Assembly: GCF_036077095.1 (NCBI RefSeq)
Contig: NZ_CP107960.1
Location: 6,882,001-6,946,000 of the forward strand
Reading direction: 5' to 3'
Length of the DNA stretch: 64,000 bases
Origin: Streptomyces sp. NBC_00376
GTDB lineage: Bacteria > Actinomycetota > Actinomycetes > Streptomycetales > Streptomycetaceae
The position numbers and the translations under genes were made by a program. This document shows positions 55,224 through 64,000 of this stretch, in pieces; position 1 is the first letter of the stretch; the number at the start of each line of letters is the position of its first letter. The notes below the pieces were generated by a model. That model did no database searches. It saw nothing but the letters and a program-made list of their open reading frames with translations, and had not been told where the DNA came from.

Positions 55224-56059
55224 CCGGCAGCGAACTGGTCGATCTGCTCACCGAGGGCGAGCTCACCGTTCTCGGACAGATCCGCGGCGCGTCCAACGCG
55301 GTGCTCTACTGCACGGTCGCGCGCGACGGCGAGGAGGCGGCCTGCGTCTACAAGCCGGTGGCCGGCGAGCAGCCCCTGTGGGACTTCCCGGACGGCACGC
55401 TCGCCGCCCGCGAGGTGGCCGCGTACGAGATCTCCGAGGCGACCGGCTGGGGCCTGGTGCCGCCCACCGTGCTGCGGGACGGCCCGTACGGCGAGGGCAT
55501 GTGCCAGCTGTGGATCGACGCGGCACCCCAGCGCGACGAGGACAACGAGAATGGCGGGGACGGCGAGGCGGGCGAGCCGCCACTGCTCGCGCTCGTCGAG
55601 GACGAGGAGCCGGGGGAGGGCTGGAAGGCCGTCGCCCACGCCGAGGTCGGTGAGGGCAGGACGGCCCTGCTGGTCCACGCGGACGACGCCCGGCTGCGGC
55701 GGCTGGCCGTCCTCGACGCGGTGATCAACAACGGCGACCGCAAGGGCGGCCATCTGCTGCCCGCACCCGGCGGCCGGCTCTACGGCATCGACCACGGTGT
55801 GACATTCAACGCCGACGACAAGCTGCGCACGCTGCTCTGGGGCTGGGCGGGGGAGCCGCTGACGGCCGAGGCCGTCGAGGTCGTGGAACGGCTGGGCGCG
55901 GAACTCGCGCCGGGAACCCCGCTCGTCACCCGGCTGGCCGAGCTGATCACCGAGGTCGAGATCGAGGCGTTGCGGGGCCGTGTGGCGGGGCTCAGGGCGA
56001 CGGGCAGACACCCGGAGCCGAGCGGGCAATGGCCGTCGATCCCCTGGCCCCCGGTCTGA
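55187..56059 (+). CDS. SCO1664-family protein (PI3/4-kinase-like fold)
   Basis: A 290-residue protein of the SCO1664 family. The N-terminal part SNAVLYCTV...[27 protein letters not shown] resembles a kinase nucleotide-binding lobe, with Lys in VYKP as the likely ATP contact. The second half has [17 protein letters not shown] and [10 protein letters not shown], like the catalytic and metal-binding loops of PI3/4-kinase-like enzymes. The ATG at 55187 has GGAAGG upstream and lies within the end of the DUF3090 gene. mshC follows 152 bp later. A kinase activity is plausible, but the substrate is unknown. Confidence 0.9.
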   Translation: MPAPERIPSRSLTGSELVDLLTEGELTVLGQIRGASNAVLYCTVARDGEEAACVYKPVAGEQPLWDFPDGTLAAREVAAYEISEATGWGLVPPTVLRDGPYGEGMCQLWIDAAPQRDEDNENGGDGEAGEPPLLALVEDEEPGEGWKAVAHAEVGEGRTALLVHADDARLRRLAVLDAVINNGDRKGGHLLPAPGGRLYGIDHGVTFNADDKLRTLLWGWAGEPLTAEAVEVVERLGAELAPGTPLVTRLAELITEVEIEALRGRVAGLRATGRHPEPSGQWPSIPWPPV

Positions 56060-56199
56060 GCGGAGCAGCGGAAACGGGGTGGCGGGGCGCGGACCGGGGT
56101 GACCGGGCCGTCTCCCCAAGCAGATGGAACCGCCCGGCGCAAGAGTGCCTCTTCGGTCAAGATCCGGCATCCGGTTCGTATCCGGAACATGCATCCGGT

Positions 56200-56205
56200 T
56201 ACGCT
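56200..56205 (+). promoter_or_regulatory. Leaderless-type -10 box of mshC
   Basis: TACGCT lies 6 nt before ATG 56212. Two direct copies of GCATCCGGTT (56167-56176, 56191-56200) sit over and just upstream of it and may bind a regulator. Confidence 0.5.
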
Positions 56206-56211
56206 CGTGAC

Positions 56212-57441
56212 ATGCATGCCTGGCCCGCTTCTGAGGTCCCCGCCCTGCCTGGCAAGGGCCGCGACCTTCGGATCCACGACACCGCGACCGGCGGACGGAT
56301 CACCCTTGACCCCGGTCCCGTCGCCCGCATCTACGTCTGCGGCATCACGCCGTACGACGCGACCCACATGGGTCATGCGGCGACCTACAACGCGTTCGAC
56401 CTCGTTCAGCGCGTGTGGCTCGACACCAAGCGGCAGGTTCACTATGTCCAGAACGTGACCGACGTGGACGACCCGCTCCTGGAGCGGGCCGTGCGCGACG
56501 GCCAGGACTGGACCGAGCTCGCCGAGCGCGAGACGGCCCTGTTCCGCGAGGACATGACCGCCCTGCGCATGCTCCCGCCGAAGCACTACATCGGCGCCGT
56601 GGAGGCGATACCCGGCATCGTCCCGCTGGTGGAACGGCTCCGCGACGCCGGCGCCGCCTACGAGCTCGACGGCGACGTGTACTTCTCCGTCGAGACCGAC
56701 CCGCACTTCGGCGAGGTCTCCAACCTCGACGCCGAGGCGATGCGGCTGCTCTCCGCCGAACGCGGCGGCGACCCGGAGCGCCCCGGCAAGAAGAACCCGC
56801 TCGACCCGATGCTCTGGATGGCCGCCCGCGAGGGCGAGCCGAGCTGGGACGGTGGCTCGCTCGGCCCCGGCCGGCCCGGCTGGCACATCGAGTGCGTCGC
56901 CATCGCCCTGGACCACCTCGGCATGGGCTTCGACGTCCAGGCCGGCGGGTCCGACCTCGCCTTCCCGCACCACGAGATGGGCGCCTCGCACGCCCAGGTG
57001 CTGACCGGTGAACACCCCTTCGCCCAGGCCTACGTGCACGCCGGAATGGTCGGCCTGGACGGCGAGAAGATGTCCAAGTCCAGGGGAAACCTGGTCTTCG
57101 TCTCGCAGCTGCGCCGCGACGGCGTGGACCCGGCGGCGATCCGGCTGGCGCTGCTGTCGCACCACTACCGGTCCGACTGGGAGTGGACGGACCAGGTGCT
57201 CGCCGACGCGGTGGAGCGGCTGGCCCGGTGGCGGGCCGCCGTCTCCCGGCCCGACGGACTGCCCGCCGATGCCCTGGTCGAGGAGGTCCGCGAGGCCCTC
57301 GCCGACGACCTGGACGCGCCGGCCGCGCTGGCCGCCGTGGACCGCTGGGCCGAGCGGCAGAACGCCGAGGGCGGTACGGACGAGGGCGCGCCCGGCCTCG
57401 TCTCGCGCACCGTCGACGCACTGCTGGGCGTCGCCCTGTAG
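56212..57441 (+). CDS. mshC: L-cysteine:1D-myo-inosityl 2-amino-2-deoxy-glucopyranoside ligase
   Basis: A 409-residue class I cysteinyl-tRNA-synthetase-like enzyme that joins Cys to GlcN-inositol in mycothiol synthesis. The zinc ligand Cys is in [16 protein letters not shown], which also holds the HIGH-like motif; further zinc ligands are in [10 protein letters not shown] and FPHHEMG. The KMSKS loop is GEKMSKSRG. It is shorter than a true cysteinyl-tRNA synthetase and lacks the anticodon domain, which separates MshC from CysS. Mycothiol made here is used by mscR at 40205. It follows the SCO1664-family gene. Confidence 0.94.
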   Translation: MHAWPASEVPALPGKGRDLRIHDTATGGRITLDPGPVARIYVCGITPYDATHMGHAATYNAFDLVQRVWLDTKRQVHYVQNVTDVDDPLLERAVRDGQDWTELAERETALFREDMTALRMLPPKHYIGAVEAIPGIVPLVERLRDAGAAYELDGDVYFSVETDPHFGEVSNLDAEAMRLLSAERGGDPERPGKKNPLDPMLWMAAREGEPSWDGGSLGPGRPGWHIECVAIALDHLGMGFDVQAGGSDLAFPHHEMGASHAQVLTGEHPFAQAYVHAGMVGLDGEKMSKSRGNLVFVSQLRRDGVDPAAIRLALLSHHYRSDWEWTDQVLADAVERLARWRAAVSRPDGLPADALVEEVREALADDLDAPAALAAVDRWAERQNAEGGTDEGAPGLVSRTVDALLGVAL

Positions 57442-57488
57442 CGCCGCGCAGGGTGGCAACCCGCTGATATCCACCGGACGTTCCGGAC

Positions 57489-57535
57489 GAACCGGCCTTG
57501 GACTTCTCGACGAAGTTCAGGGCCGGTTCCGTTTT
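57489..57535 (+). terminator. Intrinsic terminator after mshC
   Basis: GAACCGGCC (57489-57497) pairs with GGCCGGTTC (57521-57529), with a second inner stem GGACTTC/GAAGTTC. CGTTTTG follows, giving an unusually T-rich end for this genome. Confidence 0.8.
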
Positions 57536-57559
57536 GTCCATGGTCAAGTGCTCGATGCT

Positions 57560-57572
57560 GCGCTAAAAGCGC
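57560..57572. promoter_or_regulatory. Candidate LacI-type operator at the GH31 start
   Basis: GCGCT-AAA-AGCGC is a perfect 13-bp palindrome ending 3 bp before ATG 57576. Such short sites are typical of LacI-family sugar repressors. No LacI gene is in the window. Confidence 0.55.
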
Positions 57573-57575
57573 TCT

Positions 57576-60500
57576 ATGCAATCATCAACGCGCATCAGAA
57601 CGGCGGCAGTTGCAGCCTTGCTGGGGTTGCTCGCCGTCCTCTCGGGACCAGGTGCGGCCCAGGCCGGTGCTGCCGAGCCGGACACCACGGTCGGCGACCT
57701 CACCGGGTTCTCCGCCGACGGATCCGTCTACCACCTGAAGGCCGGAGCCGCCGAGGCCCGGGTCAGCTTCGTCTCCGACGAGACCTTCCGCATCGAACTC
57801 GCCCCGGACGGCACGTTCTCGGACCCGACGGGCGACGACATCGTCCTGCCGCAGGGCACCCCGCCGCACACCCGGTGGAAGGAGCGGAGCGACCGCTACG
57901 AACTCTCCACCTCCGACGTCACCCTGCGGGCCTACAAATCTCCCCTGCGCTTCGCCCTGTACCGGGCGGACGGCAGCCAGGTCTGGTCCGAGGCCAAGGG
58001 GCTGAGCTGGAACGGCGGGAAGACCACCCAGACGCTGGCCCGCGGCGCGGACGAGCAGTTCTACGGCGCCGGCATGCAGAACGGCCGGGGCAACACCTCG
58101 CACCGCGACAAGACCGTCGAGGTCGGCGTCGACTACAACTGGAACGACGGCGGCCACCCCAACTCGGTGCCGTTCTACCTCTCCTCGGCCGGCTACGGCG
58201 TCTTCCGCAACACCTACGCGCCGAACACCTACGCCTTCAACGACCCGGTGACCACCAGCGCGAAGGAGCAGCGCTTCGACGCTTACTACTTCGCGGGCGA
58301 CAGCGCCAAGGACGTCATCGGGCAGTACACGAAGCTCACCGGCAAGCCCTTCCTGCCGCCGGTGTACGGGATGGAGATCGGCGACGCCGACTGCTACCTC
58401 CACAACGCCAACCGCGGTGAGCGCCACACCCTGGACGCCCTGAAGGTCGCCGACGGCTACGTCGAGAACGACATGCCCAACGGCTGGATGCTCGTCAACG
58501 ACGGCTACGGCTGCGGCCACGAGGACCTCGCCGAGACGGCCAAGGGCCTCCAGGACCGCGACATGCAGCTCGGCCTGTGGACCCAGGACGGCATCGACAA
58601 GATCGCCGAGCAGGTCAAGGCCGGCCAGCGGGTCGCCAAGCTGGACGTCGCCTGGATCGGCGCCGGCTACAAGTTCGCCCTGGACGGCTGCAAGGACGCG
58701 TACAAGGGCATCGAGGACAACAGCGACGCCCGCGGCTTCACCTACGCCCCCGAGAGCTGGTCGGGCGCGCAGCGCTGCGGTGTGCAGTGGTCCGGCGACC
58801 AGTACGGCACCTGGGACTACATCCGCTGGCAGATCCCGACCTACGCGGGCGCCACGATGTCCGGTCTCGCCTACACCACCGGCGACGTCGACGGCATCTT
58901 CGGCGGCAGCGCCAAGACGTACACCCGTGACCTCCAGTGGAAGATGTTCCTGGGGACCACGATGACGATGGACGGCTGGGCGGCCAGCGACAAGCAGCCC
59001 TTCCGGTACGGGGAGCCGCACACCACGATCAACCGCGACTACCTCAAGCTCAAGGAGTCGCTGCTGCCCTACCAGTACTCCTACGCGCACGAGGCGACGA
59101 AGACCGGCGTCGGCATGGTCCGCCCGCTCGTCCTCGAATACCCGGACGACCCGAAGGCGGCGACGGACGCGGCGAAGTACGAATTCATGTCCGGCGAGGA
59201 CTTCCTCGTCGCCCCGGTCTACCAGGACAGCACCGAACGCGACGGCATCTACCTGCCGAAGGGCACCTGGACCGACTACTGGAGCGGGCGGACCTACGAG
59301 GGGCCGGTCACCCTCGACGACTACAGCGCCCCGCTCGACACCCTGCCGCTGTTCGTCAAGGGCGGTGCCAGCGTGCCGATGTGGCCCGGCATCCGCTCGT
59401 ACAAGGACCGCACCGCCGGCTCCCCGCTCGCCTGGGACATCTACCCGCAGGGCAAGTCGTCCTTCACGCTGTACGAGGACGACGGCGTCACCCGGCAGCA
59501 CCGCGACGGCAAGTACGCCACCCAGCGGGCCGACGTCGACGCACCGGTTCGGGGCGCGGGCGACGTGACCGTGCGGATCGGCGCGAGCAAGGGGGAGTTC
59601 ACCGGCAAGCAGGGCAAGCGCCCGTACGAGTTCAGCGTGCACACCGGTTCCGCCCCGAGCGCGGTCGAACTCGGCGGGAAGCTGCCCCGGCTGGACTCCG
59701 CCGCCGCGTACAAGGCCGCGAAGCAGGGCTGGTGGTACGACCGGGACGACCGCGGCGGCGTCGTGAAGATCAAGACCGCGCCGCTCTCCACCGCCGGGTC
59801 GTTCTCGGTGAAGCTGAAGAACACCAGCGCGGTCGGCGGGCGGACCGCCGCGGCGAACGCCGTGGTCTCCGCGCCGTCCGGCCAGGAGGTCGGCGCCGGG
59901 GCCGAGGGCACCGTCACCGTCGACGTCACCGCGGGCACGGCCGATGTGACGGATGCCCAGGTCGGTCTGGACGTCCCCGAGGGCTGGCAGGTCGCCGGGC
60001 CCGCGAAGGTGGACCGGATCCCGGCGGGCACCACCCGGCGGGTCGAGGTCTCCGTCACCCCCGCGAAGGACGCCACGGCGGGAGAGGCACGGATCACCGC
60101 CCTCGTCCGCTACCGGTCGGCCGGTGAATCCCGCACCGCCACCCAGCGGTTCGCCGCCGGAGTGATGCCACCGCCGCCCACCGGTGAGGCCTGGGCGAGC
60201 GATCTGGTGTGGCTGAAGTCCACCAACGGCTACGGACCGGCCGAACGCGACCGCAGCAACGGCGAGTCGGGCGCCACCGACGGGCACCCGCTGACCCTCG
60301 CCGGGAAGACGTACGAGAAGGGGATCGGCACCCACGCCGACTCCGACATCGAGGTCTATCTCGGCGGGCGCTGCACCACGTTCACCGCGGACGCGGGCAT
60401 CGACGACGAGATCAACGGCTACGGGGAAGTGGCCTTCTCCGTCGAGGCGGACGGCAAGGTGCTGTGGACCTCCCCGAAGGTGACCGGGGCCTCGGCGACC

Positions 60501-60620
60501 GTGCCGGTCGACGTGAAGCTCGACGGTGCGCGCCATGTGCACCTGAAGGTCACGGACACCAACGGCTCCAAGACCGGTGACCACGGGGACTGGGCCGGAG
60601 CCCGGTTCACCTGTTCCTGA
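57576..60620 (+). CDS. Secreted GH31 glycosidase with C-terminal NPCBM domain
   Basis: A 1014-residue secreted glycoside hydrolase. The Sec signal ends near AGA|AEP (residue 33). An N-terminal beta domain (40-230) precedes the GH31 barrel. The nucleophile Asp is in AKLDVAWIGAG (about residue 361) and the acid/base Asp in WSGDQYGTWDYIRWQIP (about 408). A GH31 beta domain follows, then an Ig/NEW3-like alpha-galactosidase-associated domain (about 750-850) and a C-terminal NPCBM sugar-binding domain (about 870-1014) with KGIGTHADSDIEVYLGG. It probably releases alpha-linked sugars from extracellular glycans; the exact linkage is unknown. Control by the palindrome at 57560 is likely. Confidence 0.92.
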   Translation: MQSSTRIRTAAVAALLGLLAVLSGPGAAQAGAAEPDTTVGDLTGFSADGSVYHLKAGAAEARVSFVSDETFRIELAPDGTFSDPTGDDIVLPQGTPPHTRWKERSDRYELSTSDVTLRAYKSPLRFALYRADGSQVWSEAKGLSWNGGKTTQTLARGADEQFYGAGMQNGRGNTSHRDKTVEVGVDYNWNDGGHPNSVPFYLSSAGYGVFRNTYAPNTYAFNDPVTTSAKEQRFDAYYFAGDSAKDVIGQYTKLTGKPFLPPVYGMEIGDADCYLHNANRGERHTLDALKVADGYVENDMPNGWMLVNDGYGCGHEDLAETAKGLQDRDMQLGLWTQDGIDKIAEQVKAGQRVAKLDVAWIGAGYKFALDGCKDAYKGIEDNSDARGFTYAPESWSGAQRCGVQWSGDQYGTWDYIRWQIPTYAGATMSGLAYTTGDVDGIFGGSAKTYTRDLQWKMFLGTTMTMDGWAASDKQPFRYGEPHTTINRDYLKLKESLLPYQYSYAHEATKTGVGMVRPLVLEYPDDPKAATDAAKYEFMSGEDFLVAPVYQDSTERDGIYLPKGTWTDYWSGRTYEGPVTLDDYSAPLDTLPLFVKGGASVPMWPGIRSYKDRTAGSPLAWDIYPQGKSSFTLYEDDGVTRQHRDGKYATQRADVDAPVRGAGDVTVRIGASKGEFTGKQGKRPYEFSVHTGSAPSAVELGGKLPRLDSAAAYKAAKQGWWYDRDDRGGVVKIKTAPLSTAGSFSVKLKNTSAVGGRTAAANAVVSAPSGQEVGAGAEGTVTVDVTAGTADVTDAQVGLDVPEGWQVAGPAKVDRIPAGTTRRVEVSVTPAKDATAGEARITALVRYRSAGESRTATQRFAAGVMPPPPTGEAWASDLVWLKSTNGYGPAERDRSNGESGATDGHPLTLAGKTYEKGIGTHADSDIEVYLGGRCTTFTADAGIDDEINGYGEVAFSVEADGKVLWTSPKVTGASATVPVDVKLDGARHVHLKVTDTNGSKTGDHGDWAGARFTCS

Positions 60621-60637
60621 ATGTCCCGGACAGCACG

Positions 60638-60673
60638 GGAGCGCCGGGCGGTCACGTACCCGCCCGGCGCTCC
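60638..60673. terminator. Bidirectional terminator between GH31 and PAC2 genes
   Basis: Perfect 14-bp arms (60638-60651, 60660-60673) with an 8-nt loop lie between two convergent genes. Confidence 0.85.
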
Positions 60674-60683
60674 ACCGGTCCCG

Positions 60684-61766
60684 TCAGTCCTCCGGGGAGT
60701 CCTCCGGCGGACCCTGGGGTCCCTCGCCGTCCCCGCCGCCGTCGCCCTCCCGGTCGGCCGGTGGCTGCCGGCCGGGTCCGTCCGCGGGCGGCGTGCCGGG
60801 TCCCGTGTCGCCCCCGGTCTCGGGACGGACCGGCTTCGGCGGCCGGGTGCGGCCGCTGGAGGTGTCGCGCAGGTACGAGGTGTCGCCGCTCTCCGTCGCG
60901 TGCCCGCCCGGTGCCTGGCCCGGACCGATGTCCCTGCGGCGCAGATACCGCTCGAACTCCCGGGCGATGGCCTCGCCGCTCGCCTCGGGCAGCTCGGCGG
61001 TGTCCCGGGCCTCCTCCAGCGTCTGCACGTACTCGGCCACTTCGCTGTCCTCGGCGGCCAGTTGGTCGACGCCGAGCTGCCAGGCGCGCGCGTCCTCGGG
61101 CAGTTCGCCCAGCGGGATGCGCAGACCGATGAGGTCCTCCAGCCGGTTCAGCAGCGCGAGCGTGGCCTTCGGGTTGGGTGGCTGCGACACGTAGTGCGGC
61201 ACCGCCGCCCACAGGCTCACCGCGGGCACGCCCGCGTGCGTGCAGGCCTCCTGGAGGATGCCGACGATGCCCGTCGGCCCCTCGTACTTGGTCTCCTCCA
61301 GGTCCATGGTCCGCGCCAGGTCCGGGTCGGAGGTGACTCCGCTGACCGGCACCGGCCGGGTGTGCGGGGTGTCGCCGAGCAGGGCGCCCAGGATCACCAC
61401 CATCTCCACTCCCAGCTCATGGGCGAAGCCCAGGATCTCGTTGCAGAACGAGCGCCAGCGCATGGATGGTTCGATACCCCGGACCAGGACGAGATCGCGG
61501 GGCTTGTCCCCGCCGACGCGGACCACGGAGAGCCGGGTGGTCGGCCAGGTGATCTTGCGCACCCCGCCGTCCAGCCAGAGCGTCGGCCGGTTGACCTGGA
61601 AGTCGTAGTAGTCCTCGGCGTCCAGCGCCGCGAACACCTCGCCCTTCCACTCCCGGTCCAGGTGCGCGACCGCCGTGGAGGCGGCGTCCCCTGCGTCGTT
61701 CCAACCCTCGAACGCGGCCACCATGACCGGGTCGATCAGCTCGGGAACCCCCTCGAGCTCGATCAC
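60684..61766 (-). CDS. PAC2-family protein (proteasome-assembly-chaperone-like)
   Basis: A 360-residue PAC2-domain protein, found in actinobacteria and archaea. Family blocks are MVAAFEGWNDAGDAA, LVLVRGIEPSMRWRSF, GALLGDTPHTRPVPV and WAAVPHYVSQPPNPKA. The last ~60 residues are disordered, rich in Pro, Gly, Asp and Arg. The GTG start at 61766 has GGAAGGAGG upstream. A role as a chaperone for proteasome assembly is suggested by the family name but not established in bacteria. Confidence 0.9.
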   Translation of the reverse strand: MIELEGVPELIDPVMVAAFEGWNDAGDAASTAVAHLDREWKGEVFAALDAEDYYDFQVNRPTLWLDGGVRKITWPTTRLSVVRVGGDKPRDLVLVRGIEPSMRWRSFCNEILGFAHELGVEMVVILGALLGDTPHTRPVPVSGVTSDPDLARTMDLEETKYEGPTGIVGILQEACTHAGVPAVSLWAAVPHYVSQPPNPKATLALLNRLEDLIGLRIPLGELPEDARAWQLGVDQLAAEDSEVAEYVQTLEEARDTAELPEASGEAIAREFERYLRRRDIGPGQAPGGHATESGDTSYLRDTSSGRTRPPKPVRPETGGDTGPGTPPADGPGRQPPADREGDGGGDGEGPQGPPEDSPED

Positions 61767-61972
61767 CCAGGCCTCCTTCCGAAGTTCCCTTGTGTACCCA
61801 TCAACCTTACGGCTTCCGGCCACTTGCGCCGCAGCCCGAGCACACGGCCGGGCGAACCCGGCCCGCACAGGCGTATCACCGGTCGAATCAGGGCATCAGA
61901 CCCGGGATACATCCGAGCTGTGATGGGTAGATTTCGTTCAGGCGCTGGACGTTGGGGTCTTCGTGGCGCTAT

Positions 61973-62003
61973 ACATCGGATGACCAGAACAGAGGTCCGA
62001 TGT
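61973..62003. promoter_or_regulatory. Operator candidate upstream of the L-fuconate dehydratase gene
   Basis: ACATCGGA (61973-61980) and TCCGATGT (61996-62003) are perfect 8-bp inverted arms 15 bp apart, 20 bp before ATG 62023. The remainder of 61767-61972 shows no gene. Confidence 0.65.
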
Positions 62004-62022
62004 TATTCCCCTGGGGGCGCAC

Positions 62023-63378
62023 ATGAGTCAGACCGTCACGGATTTCGAGGTCCACGACATCCGTTTTCCGACCTCGGAACAACTGGACGGCTCGGACGCC
62101 ATGAACCCCGATCCCGACTACTCGGCTGCCTACGTCGTACTGCGCACCGATGTCCAGGACCGCACGGGCGGACCGGACAGCGGCAGCGGCGGCATCGAGG
62201 GACATGGCTTCTGTTTCACCATCGGGCGCGGCAACGAGGTGATGGCCGCCGCCATCGACACGCTGCGCCCCTATCTGTTGGGGCGCCCGGTGCCCCGCAC
62301 CGCGGCCGATCTCGCCGCACTGCACCGCGAGCTCACCCATGACTCGCAACTGCGCTGGCTCGGCCCGGAGAAGGGCGTGATGCACATGGCGGCCGGAGCG
62401 GTCGTCAACGCCGCCTGGGACCTGGCCGCCAAGCTCGCGGGCAGGCCGGTCTGGGAGTTCCTCGCCGGGATGACGCCCGAGGAGCTCGTCTCCCTCGTCG
62501 ACTTCCGGTACCTCACCGACGCCCTCACCCCCGACGAGGCCCTGGAGATCCTGCGGGCCGCCGAACCCGGCCGGGCCGAGCGCGCCGAGCGGCTGCGTGC
62601 CGAAGGGTACCCGGCGTACACCACCTCGCCCGGCTGGCTGGGCTACAGCGACGACAAGCTGGTCGGGCTCGCGAAGGAGGCCGTCGCCGACGGCTTCACC
62701 CAGATCAAGCTGAAGGTCGGCGGCAGCCTGAGCGACGACGTCCGCAGACTCGCCCTGGCCCGCGAGGCCGTCGGACCGGACATCCGGATCGCCGTCGACG
62801 CCAACCAGCGCTGGGACGTCCAGGACGCGGTCGAGTGGATGACCGCGCTCGCGCCGTACGACCCGCACTGGATCGAGGAACCGACCAGCCCCGACGACAT
62901 CCTCGGCCACGCCGCCGTCCGCGCGGGCCAGCCGGTCAAGGTCGCAACCGGCGAACACGTCGCCAACCGGGTCGTGTTCAAGCAACTGCTCCAGGCCGGG
63001 GCCGTCGACTTCGTCCAGATCGACGCGGCCCGCGTCGCGGGCGTCAACGAGAACCTGGCGATCCTGCTGCTCGCCGCCAAGTACGGCGTGCCGGTCTGCC
63101 CGCACGCGGGCGGGGTAGGACTCTGCGAGCTGGTGCAGCACCTCTCGATGTTCGACTACGTGGCGGTCTCAGGCAGTTGGGACAACCGTGTGATCGAGTA
63201 CGTCGACCATCTCCACGAACACTTCGCCGATCCCACCGTGATCGAGTCGGGCCGCTACACCGCGCCGAGCTCCCCGGGCTTCTCCGCCCGGATGCTCCCC
63301 GAGTCGATCGACGCACACCGCTATCCGGAGGGCGCCGTATGGCAGTCCCGCCGCACCACCGAGGAGGCCGGCCGATGA
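62023..63378 (+). CDS. L-fuconate dehydratase (enolase superfamily)
   Basis: A 451-residue enolase-superfamily dehydratase, converting L-fuconate to 2-keto-3-deoxy-L-fuconate. The N-terminal cap [33 protein letters not shown] is conserved in two blocks. The catalytic Lys motif is QIKLKVG. Metal ligands are in [19 protein letters not shown] and ATGEHVANR. The catalytic His is in [16 protein letters not shown], as in FucD. GGGGG precedes the ATG. Its stop overlaps the next SDR as ATGA, fitting a fucose-to-pyruvate/lactate operon. Confidence 0.93.
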   Translation: MSQTVTDFEVHDIRFPTSEQLDGSDAMNPDPDYSAAYVVLRTDVQDRTGGPDSGSGGIEGHGFCFTIGRGNEVMAAAIDTLRPYLLGRPVPRTAADLAALHRELTHDSQLRWLGPEKGVMHMAAGAVVNAAWDLAAKLAGRPVWEFLAGMTPEELVSLVDFRYLTDALTPDEALEILRAAEPGRAERAERLRAEGYPAYTTSPGWLGYSDDKLVGLAKEAVADGFTQIKLKVGGSLSDDVRRLALAREAVGPDIRIAVDANQRWDVQDAVEWMTALAPYDPHWIEEPTSPDDILGHAAVRAGQPVKVATGEHVANRVVFKQLLQAGAVDFVQIDAARVAGVNENLAILLLAAKYGVPVCPHAGGVGLCELVQHLSMFDYVAVSGSWDNRVIEYVDHLHEHFADPTVIESGRYTAPSSPGFSARMLPESIDAHRYPEGAVWQSRRTTEEAGR

Positions 63379-64000
63379 CCGCGACGAGCGACTTCGAAGG
63401 AATGGGAGCCCTGGTCACGGGCGGCGCCTCCGGCATCGGGGCCGCCGTCGCGACCATGCTGCTGGCGCGCGGCGCCCGGGTGGCCGTACTGGACCGGGAG
63501 ACCGCGGGCGCCCCCGAGGGCGTCCTCGCCGTCAAGGCCGACGTCACCGACGACGACGCGGTGCGCGAGGCGGTCGACCGGGCCGCCGCCGAACTGGGCG
63601 CACTGCACACCGTCGTCTCCAACGCCGGCATCGGATCCATCGGCACCGTCGAGGACAACGCCGACGAGGAGTGGACCCGGGTCCTGGACATCAACGTCCT
63701 CGGCATGGTCCGCACCGCCCGGCACGCCCTGCCCCATCTGCGGCGCGCGGCGGCCGACCGCCCAGGCGCCGTCTCGATCACCCAGACCTGCTCCATCGCG
63801 GCGACCGCCGGGCTGCCGCAGCGCGCCCTGTACAGCGCGAGCAAGGGCGCGGTGCTCTCGCTGACCCTGGCGATGGCCGCCGACCACGTCCGCGAGGGCA
63901 TCCGGGTCAACTGCGTCAACCCCGGTACGGCGGACACCCCGTGGATCGGCCGGCTCCTCGGCCAGGCCGACGACCCGGCAGCCGAGCGGGCCGCGCTCAA
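63375..64000 (+). CDS. Short-chain dehydrogenase (fucose pathway), 3' end outside window
   Basis: The first 208 residues of a classical SDR. Motifs are TGGASGIG (near residue 15), SNAGIGS (near 85), the catalytic Ser region QTCSIAAT and YSASKGA (near 155). The C-terminal end lies beyond the window. The ATG overlaps the dehydratase stop, so it should work in the same pathway: as an L-fucose dehydrogenase or as the 2-keto-3-deoxy-L-fuconate dehydrogenase. Which of the two cannot be decided here. Confidence 0.92.
   Translation, partial: MTATSDFEGMGALVTGGASGIGAAVATMLLARGARVAVLDRETAGAPEGVLAVKADVTDDDAVREAVDRAAAELGALHTVVSNAGIGSIGTVEDNADEEWTRVLDINVLGMVRTARHALPHLRRAAADRPGAVSITQTCSIAATAGLPQRALYSASKGAVLSLTLAMAADHVREGIRVNCVNPGTADTPWIGRLLGQADDPAAERAAL

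Noticed and set aside
56160..56212. A SigR-type promoter before mshC
   Set aside because: A GGAAC and a GTT can be found, but their spacing is about 10 bp instead of 18-19. The TACGCT leaderless box fits better.
57585..60584. A 999-codon open frame opposite the GH31 gene
   Set aside because: It is a shadow of GH31 third-position GC bias; the translated sequence is Val/Gly/Arg-rich with no recognisable motif.

Overview
The window reads as a stretch of Streptomyces chromosome. Base composition is very GC-rich with strong G/C third-position bias, genes are dense, and several families point to the genus: the chaplins ChpH and ChpC, mycothiol enzymes (MshC and S-hydroxymethylmycothiol dehydrogenase), an F420-type luciferase-like oxidoreductase, DUF3090, the SCO1664 family and DUF5703. 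I saw no transposase, integrase, phage gene, CRISPR array or rRNA. The only RNA gene found is a tRNA-Leu(GAG). Both ends cut through genes: an aldehyde dehydrogenase on the left and a short-chain dehydrogenase on the right.

Region 1-9 kb: the end of an aldehyde dehydrogenase with a zinc alcohol dehydrogenase; a leftward group (TetR, ArsR-like, EamA exporter, PPK2) divergent from an acyl-CoA dehydrogenase; then a TetR gene, a MaoC dehydratase and SoxR, with the same 16-bp operator in front of the TetR gene and of maoC. Region 9-18 kb: a zinc-ribbon unknown, a secreted penicillin-acylase-like Ntn hydrolase convergent with a NamZ-type muramidase, a tightly overlapping SDR / acyl-CoA ligase / TetR operon, and a LysR gene. 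Region 18-31 kb: a 1562-residue HEAT-repeat protein, an acyl-CoA dehydrogenase plus APH-type kinase pair (like the two halves of ACAD10/11), glucarate dehydratase, an MDR reductase, two DUF202 membrane proteins, a NUDIX hydrolase, an SDR, a TetR gene and a DMT transporter.

Region 31-43 kb: a KstD-like flavoprotein, an ASCH-domain protein, a sulfite-oxidase-type molybdoenzyme with its cytochrome b partner, a gluconate locus (gntP, gntK, gntR), a multicopper oxidase with a probable TTG start, mycothiol-dependent formaldehyde detoxification (dehydrogenase plus MBL hydrolase) and an RluA-type pseudouridine synthase. Region 43-52 kb: tRNA-Leu, an M20 peptidase, chpH and chpC, small conserved proteins, a RecD2-like protein whose ATP-binding P-loop is degenerate, an aldo/keto reductase and a luciferase-like enzyme. 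Region 52-64 kb: a ferritin-like protein, CorA, a rightward series (histidine phosphatase, DUF3090, SCO1664 family, mshC), a secreted GH31 glycosidase with a C-terminal NPCBM domain, a PAC2 protein, and an L-fuconate dehydratase / SDR operon.

Two themes recur. First, acyl-CoA/lipid catabolism is spread over several loci linked by TetR-type palindromes; one pair of operators shares 16 identical bases and another shares 13. Second, many genes carry a TANNNT -10 box six to eight bases before the start codon, which is the signature of leaderless transcription. The least explained items are the HEAT giant, the P-loop-less RecD2-like protein, and the DUF3090 / SCO1664 pair beside mshC.
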